Source of the DNA: Cardiobacteriales bacterium
Lineage (GTDB): Bacteria > Pseudomonadota > Gammaproteobacteria > Cardiobacteriales > Wohlfahrtiimonadaceae
DNA length: 21,669 bases
Reading direction: 5' to 3'
Assembly: GCA_030150565.1 (NCBI GenBank)
Contig: JASLFR010000058.1
Coordinates: 1 to 21,669 of the forward strand
Under the pieces are notes generated by a model. That model had not been told where the DNA came from and did no database searches. It saw nothing but the letters and a program-made list of their open reading frames with translations. Position numbers and translations under genes: made by a program. This document shows, piece by piece, positions 15,481 to 21,669 of the stretch; the first letter of the stretch is position 1; each line of letters opens with the position of its first letter.

Positions 15481-16238
15481 AGGATAAAGTCTGCCACTAA
15501 CACGATTAAAGATGCTTTAACAACGGTACTCGTTGTTGAGCGCGCAATTCCATCTGCAGTCGGTCGACCAATAAAACCCTCACGTAGAGCGACAAGATTG
15601 GTGATTACTCCAAAGACCAAGGTCTTCACCAAAATACCTTGAACAATGTCGGTGTTAAGATCTACTGCTGATTGCATCTGAGACCAATACGCGCCCCCAT
15701 CTACGCCAAGCGCAAATGTTGCAACCAAATAGCCGCCCATTATACCAATCGCGCTATATAAAACACCTAAAATCGGAACCGCCAAAACGCCTGCAAAGAA
15801 TCGGGGCGTTAAGATATATTGCACAGGATTAACTGCCATTAGCTCATAACTTGCCCACTGCTCTGTGGCTCGCATCAGCGCAATCTCCGCAGTTAAGGCA
15901 GAACTTACCCCTCCCGTATAGAGAAGCCCCGTTAAAACAGGGCCAAGCTCCCGAAAGAGAGCCAAAGCAGTTAAGGTTCCCACTGAAGCTTCAGCCCCAA
16001 AAGTGCGCATATTGACATAAGCTTGAAATGAGAGCACCATCCCCACAAAAAGCCCAGCAAGGATGATAATCGGCAGTGAACGGATACCTAGCTTAAAGAG
16101 CTCACGAACAAAGAGTGAGGGGCGTTTAAAGATATAGCCGATATTTACCAACATCTGTAAAAAGAGAAGCGCAAGTTCACCTGCGCTCTGAATAAATTGG
16201 ATCGTCGATCGGCCTAAACGCTCGAGTAGATTGATCAA
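15459..16238 (-). CDS. mlaE: MlaE-type permease of the phospholipid ABC transporter
   Basis: The inner-membrane permease of the Mla system, which moves phospholipids between inner and outer membranes. Its 259 residues align with E. coli MlaE: VRELFKLGIRSLPIIILAG, ALALFRELGPVLTGLL, SALTAEIALMRATEQ and a C-terminal FILTAILFG. The usual AGRAGSALTAE reads TGGVSSALTAE here (108-118), losing the conserved Arg. The start is TTG at 16238, supported by a perfect AAGGAGG 7 bases upstream and by the N-terminal match; it overlaps the mlaF stop by four bases. mlaD, mlaC and mlaB, which usually follow, are absent; dnaA comes next. Confidence 0.94.
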   Translation of the reverse strand: MINLLERLGRSTIQFIQSAGELALLFLQMLVNIGYIFKRPSLFVRELFKLGIRSLPIIILAGLFVGMVLSFQAYVNMRTFGAEASVGTLTALALFRELGPVLTGLLYTGGVSSALTAEIALMRATEQWASYELMAVNPVQYILTPRFFAGVLAVPILGVLYSAIGIMGGYLVATFALGVDGGAYWSQMQSAVDLNTDIVQGILVKTLVFGVITNLVALREGFIGRPTADGIARSTTSTVVKASLIVLVADFILTAILFG

Positions 16239-17038
16239 AATAACGCCTCCTTAAGCGATACAGTTGGTTGATGAAAGGGGACTGGCCCATTCGATAATCC
16301 ATCGATAAATTGACGCACCCACTCATCATCACTCTCATTAATCTCTTGCGGTGTTCCTGTAGCGACAATCTTTCCTCCCGAAAGAAGACAGACATAATCA
16401 GCCATCGAAAGCACCTCTTGCACATCGTGAGAGACAATAATACTTGTTAAACCGAGCGCATTATTAAAGCGCTTAATAAGATTAACCAACACCCCTTTTG
16501 AGATAGGGTCTTGCCCTGCAAAAGGCTCATCATAGAGGAGCAATTCTGGATCGAGCGCAATCGCACGCGCTAAAGCGACACGACGCGCCTGCCCTCCCGA
16601 CAGTTGACTTGGGTAGTAACTCTCAAGCGCTCTCAATCCAACCGCTTCAAGCTTTAAAAGGACAAGCGTTCGAATAATCGACTCATCAAGATCGGTATGC
16701 TCTCGAAGTGGGAATGCGATATTCTCAAAGACCGTCATATCTGTAAAGAGAGCACCTGATTGGAAGAGCACCCCCATCTTCGTTCTCAACTGGTAGAGCT
16801 CCTTTGTGGAGATCTTATTGAGTCGCTCCCCCATTAACGTCACCGAACCTGACTTAAGTGGGAGCTGACCACTCATCACTTTAAGAAGGGTAGTCTTCCC
16901 TGTTCCTGAAGGCCCCATCACCGCTGTGATCTTCCCTTTAGGAACAGTTAAAGAGAGCTCATCAAAAATCACTCGTGATCCAAACTGCAGAGTAATCTTC
17001 TCAAGCTCAACAACTGATTCTCTCTCTTGATCTCTCAC
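16235..17038 (-). CDS. mlaF: MlaF-type ATPase of the phospholipid ABC transporter
   Basis: The cytoplasmic ATPase that powers MlaE. Its 267 residues include Walker A GPSGTGKTT (42-50), ABC signature LSGGQ (146-150), Walker B LLLYDE (166-171) and the switch His in VSHDV. The stretch VLFQSGALFTDMTVFENIAFPLREHT is nearly identical to E. coli MlaF, as is the tail VRQFIDGLSNGPVPF. The start is GTG with AAGGGGA 5 bases upstream, nine bases after the stop of the Hpt gene, so it appears cotranscribed with the pil-type genes. Confidence 0.95.
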   Translation of the reverse strand: MRDQERESVVELEKITLQFGSRVIFDELSLTVPKGKITAVMGPSGTGKTTLLKVMSGQLPLKSGSVTLMGERLNKISTKELYQLRTKMGVLFQSGALFTDMTVFENIAFPLREHTDLDESIIRTLVLLKLEAVGLRALESYYPSQLSGGQARRVALARAIALDPELLLYDEPFAGQDPISKGVLVNLIKRFNNALGLTSIIVSHDVQEVLSMADYVCLLSGGKIVATGTPQEINESDDEWVRQFIDGLSNGPVPFHQPTVSLKEALF

Positions 17039-17047
17039 AATATCCCC

Positions 17048-18838
17048 TTACAGCTCCTCAAAAAGATGCGCTTTAATCTGCATAAAGATCGACTTAAATT
17101 CGCCATCGATATACTCACCATCACGCTCTGATCCATCCTCTAAACCGAGAAGATAGCTCTCTAAAGCGTTAACGCGCTCTAGTAATTCATCAAGTTTAAG
17201 AATGCGTAGATTCGCTTTAAGCGTGTGCGCTACTCGTACCAGCTCTTCAAGCGCCATCTGAGAGTAACCCACCTCTTTTATATTATCGAGATAGATCCCC
17301 TCAAGCTCGGTAGTCTCCTCTTTTAGAGCGCCAAGGAGCAATTCGCTAATCTGAAACTGCTCCGCTTTCTCACCATCGGCAGACTCCTCCTCTTCCTCAA
17401 CTTCAACAAATTCAGGGAAAAGGGTTAACGCCTGCTCAATCACTCCTGCAGAGATCGCAAGACCTGCAACTTTACGGCTCGCAATATAGCTAAGCGCTAA
17501 GAGGAGGATCGCTAAATCATCATGATCAAGTTGATCGAGATCTTTCTGCGCCTTAAAGACTAATTCATGAGGATTGCCTTGCGCATCCACACTCAGAAGA
17601 GTCGATAGTTGTTCACGCACCTCCTCTTCACTCTTCTCATTTTGAGTCAGCGCACCATGAAGTGTCTCATACTGTTTTACTAACTCCTGATTTAATGCTC
17701 GGTATGAGTTGAGAAGAGCCCACTCTTTCACATCCTCATTCGTTAAAGGGATCTCATCATCGTGACTCTTCCAGAGCGCTTGTAGATTCTGCTCTAAAAT
17801 CCAAACAAGATTGACCGTATGATTGAACGCTTGACGATTATCAGGCCCATTCTCATCGACCCACGTATCCAATTGCGCTGAAATTTGGCGAGTTAAGAGC
17901 GCCATCTGCTCACGCCCCATCAGTCGTAAAACTGTTGCAAGTTCCTCTAAAAACTCCACTGTACGGGGAAGTTTATCCACCTGACTCTCATCAAGATAGA
18001 TGCGCTCCATACTCTCGTGAAGTTCAATAATCTCATCTTTAATCCCTTCAGCAAAACGGGCATAAACTCCCGCTGTAATGTAGATATCGGTGCTTTTAAG
18101 GTTTTGACCGATCCAGCGAACACCATCGGCACTCTTCTGTACCTCTTCTAAAAGAAGTGGGAGAGGCTCTTTTGTAGGAACCTGATAATTGAGCAGTGCT
18201 GCTAATCGTTGATCCATCTGCCCTAAAATCTGATGAATGACGCGATCGAGCGGCGCTGAGAGATTCGACTCCTCGAGCTGTTCAACGTAGTAACGTAAAA
18301 GCGCCCATGAGTTGTGTTGTGAGAGCGGAAGCTCCCCCATAATATCACCCACCAACTGCTCAACACGCGTTAGACTCGTCTGAATCTCCTCCCCTTTAAT
18401 AAGGGCGATCAATTGGCTCTGATAATACATCCGCAAAATCTTTAGAGCAGCAGTATCAACAGGCTCTTCAAGAAGTGCACTCTTATCCTGCTCCTGAATC
18501 GCTAAGAGAAGGGAGTCGAAGAAGCGATCATCTACGGTTGCACCAAGTTTTGCGCTCTCAACATAACCTTCTAATTGCAGACAAAAACGGAGTAGTGTCT
18601 TCTCTGCTGGACCATTCCCAAATTCAGAGAGTGACGGAACGAGTGTCACTCCATATTTTGCAATATTAGCCGCACGGGGGTGATCCGCCTCTTCAAAAAA
18701 TTCTGCAAGGTCGTTGAGCGAGAGCTCAATAATTTTACGCTCGGCACTCTCATCTTGAGAGTTTTCTAATAATTGCTCTAACTGCTCTCTTAACTCTTTT
18801 GCTCGACTCTCAAGCTGAGCGATCGATATATTGGTCAT
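17048..18838 (-). CDS. ChpA/FimL-like protein with one Hpt domain and no kinase domain
   Basis: A soluble, acidic, largely helical protein of 596 residues. The region around 130-240 (ALKILRMYYQSQLIALIKGE onward) resembles the N-terminal part of Pseudomonas ChpA and FimL. A C-terminal Hpt domain spans about 497-596 with RVAHTLKANLRIL, giving a candidate phospho-acceptor His538 in the HTLK context. An acidic stretch (478-487) precedes it. There is no CheA-type ATPase, dimerisation or CheW domain, and no receiver domain, although full ChpA exceeds 2000 residues. It follows the PilJ-like gene by 30 bases. I infer a phospho-carrier or scaffold partner of PilG. FimL of Pseudomonas lacks a phosphorylatable His, so the match is imperfect. 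Confidence 0.65.
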   Translation of the reverse strand: MTNISIAQLESRAKELREQLEQLLENSQDESAERKIIELSLNDLAEFFEEADHPRAANIAKYGVTLVPSLSEFGNGPAEKTLLRFCLQLEGYVESAKLGATVDDRFFDSLLLAIQEQDKSALLEEPVDTAALKILRMYYQSQLIALIKGEEIQTSLTRVEQLVGDIMGELPLSQHNSWALLRYYVEQLEESNLSAPLDRVIHQILGQMDQRLAALLNYQVPTKEPLPLLLEEVQKSADGVRWIGQNLKSTDIYITAGVYARFAEGIKDEIIELHESMERIYLDESQVDKLPRTVEFLEELATVLRLMGREQMALLTRQISAQLDTWVDENGPDNRQAFNHTVNLVWILEQNLQALWKSHDDEIPLTNEDVKEWALLNSYRALNQELVKQYETLHGALTQNEKSEEEVREQLSTLLSVDAQGNPHELVFKAQKDLDQLDHDDLAILLLALSYIASRKVAGLAISAGVIEQALTLFPEFVEVEEEEESADGEKAEQFQISELLLGALKEETTELEGIYLDNIKEVGYSQMALEELVRVAHTLKANLRILKLDELLERVNALESYLLGLEDGSERDGEYIDGEFKSIFMQIKAHLFEEL

Positions 18839-18868
18839 CTCTTTCCACTCTCTCTTCTGTTTGATGGG

Positions 18869-20539
18869 TTAGCTATTTTTGCGAATATCAGAAAGATCAA
18901 AACGTAGATCACTCTCTTCGCTTCCCTTTATTGTAAAGAGGCTCAACGCCTCATCTAATGCATCAATTGATAACTTAATCTCTTCCTGGCTACCTGCAAT
19001 CGCCTCAATATCTGTGAAGATCTCGTGAAGTTCTACCGCTAAACGCGCCATACTTCTCTTCGCTAAAAGCAACTTCTCTTGCGCTGTATGAACGGTCCCT
19101 CTACTCGCTTCTACAACTTTAGGCAACGCTTCACTCTCTACTAACTTCGCACCTTGCAGATATTTCGCCCCTAGATTGAGCTGACTTGTCACCTCATCAA
19201 TACTGCTCACAATGCTCTCTTGAAAGAGGCGGATCTGCTTCTGCTCTTCACGAATGCGCTCTAACTGTGTTCGATTCTCCCGAGCAAATTGCAAAACGCC
19301 CTCTTTCGCTCTAGTCGCTTCCTCAATGATGGTGCGAATACGCTCTACCGCAACATTGATACTATCGGCAATCACTCCCGTAGAATCATCCGTCACTGTA
19401 AGCTCCATCGAAAGATCCCCTTTTGCAAGGTACTCCACCTGATTGATCAAATTGAAAATCGCCGCTTCATGATAACGATTCTGCTCCTGCTCACTACGAA
19501 CATTAAATTGGAGAAGCGTTACTCGACGGCGCAATACAAAATAGACTAAAACAAGCAGAATAAGCATTAGGATAATAATTCCTGCAAAGATGAGATTTGC
19601 GTACTCAATAAAGTCCGCTCTCTTCTGCTCTTCCGCCCGCGCTGTTAAAAGATTGGAGCGAAACTCCTCCCCTATTAGCTGCATCTGTGGGCGTAATTCT
19701 CTAAAAGCGCTCTGAAATTGAACAATCTGAGGGATATTGATCACAATATCATTTAAATCCTCACTCAATGCTGAGAAGACATACTCCACCTCATTAAGTT
19801 GCTCCTCTTCTAACATCCCCTGAAGACTCTGAACCCCTTTAACAGGAACACCCTCATAAAGAGCAATAATTCCCGATTGTAATGCATTAATCTCCTCAGT
19901 AAGACGAGCAAGCGCATCTGTTTTTGCACTAAAATTCGCTGATAAAAGGCGATTAAGGCTGCCGCTAATCTTATGAGCATTTACAAGAAGCCCTTCCGCC
20001 TCCCGAATCGTCTCGATCGTAATGGTTCTCTTGGCAACAAGATCCTCCACAAACTGATCTAAAAGAGCGATAAACTGCTCCAGATCGAGGCTCAAGCGAC
20101 TCTCAAAATAGGCGAGTCGATGAACAAGCTCCGCCTCTGGCAATTCATTAATCAATTGACTCTTAAAATTGCGCCACCGTTTATAGAACGAGTCGTACTG
20201 AGGCCAACGATTAGCAATCTTCTCCTGAAAGATTGAATCGAGCTCCTCAATCTCGGTGATCACCTCGCCGTGATGGTAACGCTCATAATCGTGATAAGAA
20301 CTAAACGTTAACATCTTATCGAGCTGGGCATACTTCTCATACACTTCAGAGAGATCCGCAACCTCAGGAGAGCTCTCATAACGGGGCATTTGGGAGTAGT
20401 AGAAGAGCGCTCCTACTAAGGCAAAAATTGTCGCTAAAGTGCTATAGAAAAGGATGCGCTTAATTTTACGATCTTTCGGTAGCTCTAAGGAGACAATATC
20501 TACCTGTTTCTGCTCATCGGCACTTAAATACTCTTTCAA
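18869..20539 (-). CDS. pilJ: PilJ-like membrane chemoreceptor lacking the MCP signalling tip
   Basis: A 556-residue inner-membrane protein: TM1 about 29-48, a helical periplasmic domain about 50-310, TM2 about 315-336, and a cytoplasmic region. Residues 358-402 (NLINQVEYLAKGDLSMELTV, STGVIADSINVAVERIR) match the HAMP-adjacent region of PilJ. The following 150 residues are coiled-coil-like but contain no conserved hairpin tip, the segment with DQTNILALNAAIEAARAGE and GRGFAVVA in receptors. The usual CheA/CheW-binding site is therefore missing. The start is TTG, with AAAGG 7 bases upstream; the next Met lies beyond TM1. It follows pilG by 34 bases. Assignment to PilJ rests mainly on the 358-402 match and the neighbours. 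Confidence 0.72.
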   Translation of the reverse strand: MKEYLSADEQKQVDIVSLELPKDRKIKRILFYSTLATIFALVGALFYYSQMPRYESSPEVADLSEVYEKYAQLDKMLTFSSYHDYERYHHGEVITEIEELDSIFQEKIANRWPQYDSFYKRWRNFKSQLINELPEAELVHRLAYFESRLSLDLEQFIALLDQFVEDLVAKRTITIETIREAEGLLVNAHKISGSLNRLLSANFSAKTDALARLTEEINALQSGIIALYEGVPVKGVQSLQGMLEEEQLNEVEYVFSALSEDLNDIVINIPQIVQFQSAFRELRPQMQLIGEEFRSNLLTARAEEQKRADFIEYANLIFAGIIILMLILLVLVYFVLRRRVTLLQFNVRSEQEQNRYHEAAIFNLINQVEYLAKGDLSMELTVTDDSTGVIADSINVAVERIRTIIEEATRAKEGVLQFARENRTQLERIREEQKQIRLFQESIVSSIDEVTSQLNLGAKYLQGAKLVESEALPKVVEASRGTVHTAQEKLLLAKRSMARLAVELHEIFTDIEAIAGSQEEIKLSIDALDEALSLFTIKGSEESDLRFDLSDIRKNS

Positions 20540-20573
20540 AATTAACCTTTAAATCTGCTAAGGGGCATCTTTC

Positions 20574-20951
20574 TTATGCGTGCGCTTCAATCGCCTTCAC
20601 AAGCTCATCACGCTGAAATGGCTTTGTGATGAAGTCATCACAACCTGCTAAATCTCCACGAGCTTTATCGAAAGCTCCATCACGGCTCGTCAACATAATA
20701 ATGGGTGTTTTGGCGATATCTGAATTGGATGACTTAATAATTTGACATGTGTCATAACCATCAAGGCGAGGCATCATCACATCCATGAAAACAACATCAG
20801 GACGCTCTTTCTCAATCGCAACAAGTGCAGAAAAACCATCCTCAACACCAATTACTTCATGCTCCTCCTGACGAAGGATAAGCTCTCCTGTACGGCGCAC
20901 AGTGCTACTATCGTCAACAATCATCACTTTTAATTTCTTATTTTGTTCCAT
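20574..20951 (-). CDS. pilG: PilG-type single-domain response regulator
   Basis: A 125-residue CheY-like receiver with no output domain. LKVMIVDDSSTVRRT, FMDVMMPRLDGYDTCQIIK and TPIIMLTSRDGAFDKARG match Pseudomonas PilG closely. Key residues are Asp13/Asp14, phospho-acceptor Asp57, Thr88 and Lys110. PilG normally takes phosphate from ChpA and promotes type IV pilus extension and cAMP signalling. The start is ATG at 20951, with AGGAG about 9 bases upstream; a TTG at 20972 is less likely. It is the first gene of a five-gene minus-strand unit (pilG, pilJ-like, Hpt, mlaF, mlaE). No pilH, pilI (cheW) or pilK follows. Confidence 0.88.
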   Translation of the reverse strand: MEQNKKLKVMIVDDSSTVRRTGELILRQEEHEVIGVEDGFSALVAIEKERPDVVFMDVMMPRLDGYDTCQIIKSSNSDIAKTPIIMLTSRDGAFDKARGDLAGCDDFITKPFQRDELVKAIEAHA

Positions 20952-20997
20952 AACACCCTCTCCTGATACCAATTCTTAAATGAGATAAAAACAGATA

Positions 20998-21037
20998 ATT
21001 ATACGCTAATTATAGGGATAACGCTCTGTAATACCAA
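20998..21037 (-). promoter_or_regulatory. Promoter region of the pilG operon
   Basis: Two TATAAT hexamers lie 11 bases apart on the minus strand (21014-21009 and 21003-20998). The upstream one has TTGGTA 17 bases before it (21037-21032), a plausible sigma-70 pair. The promoter lies across the 3' end of dsbB. Confidence 0.55.
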
Positions 21038-21507
21038 TTATTAATTACCCCCAAAAGGGTAAGAAATAGAAATGCGATAAATGCCCAAACGGGTAAAGAG
21101 AGCCCCCAAAGCGCCCACTCGATCTCTCCACAATCCCCTTTTGCACTCAATATGTTGGTTAACCAATCGATATTAAAAAGATCTGTAATCGCAGCTGACG
21201 TCTGCTGACAAGATCCAAACGAAGTTTTCTCCCCATACTGCATCATCACATGGCGACCTGTTAGATAGAGTCCAAGTGATCCTGCAATTAAAATAGCCCC
21301 TGCATATAGGCGCTGACCGATCCGTTTTACCTTATGAATACTCGCTAAAAGAAAGAGTACCCCCATAATAAAGAAGAGGGCTCGCTCCAACATACAAAAT
21401 GGGCAGGGGTCGAGGAGTAAATGATTCTCAAAATAGAGGATAGCGATTGCGATAAGCGCAAAAGAGCTGATCGCAGCGATAAAATTAAGCAGACGTCGGT
21501 TAAACAT
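21010..21507 (-). CDS. dsbB: Disulfide bond formation protein DsbB
   Basis: An inner-membrane quinone reductase that reoxidises periplasmic DsbA. Its 165 residues form four membrane helices. The first periplasmic loop carries the redox pair CPFC (Cys35, Cys38). The second holds Cys100 (GSCQQ) and Cys126 (GDCGE), followed by the conserved WGLSLPVWAFIAF helix. GGAG is 7 bases before the ATG. No terminator separates it from pilG 58 bases on, but pilG has its own promoter. DsbA is not in the window. Confidence 0.94.
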   Translation of the reverse strand: MFNRRLLNFIAAISSFALIAIAILYFENHLLLDPCPFCMLERALFFIMGVLFLLASIHKVKRIGQRLYAGAILIAGSLGLYLTGRHVMMQYGEKTSFGSCQQTSAAITDLFNIDWLTNILSAKGDCGEIEWALWGLSLPVWAFIAFLFLTLLGVINNWYYRALSL

Positions 21508-21590
21508 AATGTGACTCCAGAGAAATAATAGAGCTCCATTTTAACCAATTTTTAGATCAAAGGTTCCATTTCCATAAATTGGGAGAAAAC

Positions 21591-21624
21591 AAAAAAGCCT
21601 GCATATCTATTCAATATGCAGGCT
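21591..21624 (-). terminator. Intrinsic terminator of the tRNA-Glu transcript
   Basis: On the minus strand a perfect 11-bp stem AGCCTGCATAT/ATATGCAGGCT with a 7-base loop is followed by six T residues. It starts 10 bases after the tRNA CCA end. Confidence 0.85.
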
Positions 21625-21633
21625 CTCTAAATA

Positions 21634-21669
21634 TGGCGTCCCTACGGGGATTCGAACCCCGGTTGCCGC
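21634..21669 (-). tRNA. tRNA-Glu, 3' part (cut by the window edge)
   Basis: The minus strand reads a T-arm CGGGG-TTCGAAT-CCCCG, then the acceptor 3' strand TAGGGAC, discriminator G and an encoded CCA. The acceptor strand with G73 and the T-arm match E. coli tRNA-Glu (…CCCCTAGGGGACGCCA). The anticodon and 5' half lie beyond the window, so the identity is by similarity only. Confidence 0.8.

Noticed and set aside
17973..17981. DnaA-box-like TTATCCACC
   Set aside because: A single near match inside the Hpt protein coding sequence with no cluster around it; expected by chance.

Overview
The window is a dense, conventional-looking stretch of bacterial chromosome with GC in the low-to-mid 40s by eye. 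It is almost certainly gammaproteobacterial: it has a Mg-type HemB like that of Pseudomonas, a cpxP/cpxRA locus, rsmI next to yraN, mlaFE, a PilG-type response regulator and an OprI/Lpp-type lipoprotein. A low-GC lineage such as the Cardiobacteriales (Ignatzschineria/Wohlfahrtiimonas type) would fit, but no single marker here proves the genus. I see no insertion sequence, phage gene or CRISPR array.

Layout. 1-1.3 kb: general porin, then a 500-base non-coding stretch with three intrinsic-terminator hairpins and a possible small RNA. 1.7-3.8 kb: gpsA and hemB. 3.9-4.1 kb: a very short Lpp-like lipoprotein on the minus strand. 4.3-5.8 kb: trkH. 5.9-8.7 kb: an envelope-stress locus with cpxP-like (minus) divergent from cpxR-cpxA (plus), sharing an intergenic region with three phased GTAAA half-sites. 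8.7-10.2 kb: an exported NAGPA-type protein and a SuhB-like protein whose catalytic motifs are gone. 10.3-13.2 kb: rsmI, a YajR-like transporter and deoC in one minus-strand operon. 13.2-13.6 kb: yraN. 13.6-15.4 kb: dnaA, far from any dnaN/recF/gyrB neighbour. 15.5-21.0 kb: a minus-strand operon of pilG, a PilJ-like membrane protein, a ChpA/FimL-like Hpt protein, mlaF and mlaE, ending in a terminator that overlaps the mlaE stop. 21.0-21.7 kb: dsbB and the 3' end of a tRNA-Glu gene.

Three things stand out. (1) DnaA carries two tandem copies of its N-terminal domain I, each with the hallmark Trp/Glu/Trp spacing, giving a 599-residue initiator. (2) The pilus chemosensory cluster looks remodelled as a unit. 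The PilJ-like receptor keeps its HAMP-region signature but has lost the CheA/CheW-binding hairpin tip. The ChpA-like protein keeps one phosphorylatable His but has no kinase or CheW domain, and no cheW gene lies in the cluster. The cluster is fused to mlaFE in one apparent transcription unit. (3) A SuhB homologue aligns almost without gaps to the enzyme, yet every metal-binding and catalytic residue I can place is replaced, suggesting a pseudoenzyme kept for a non-catalytic role.
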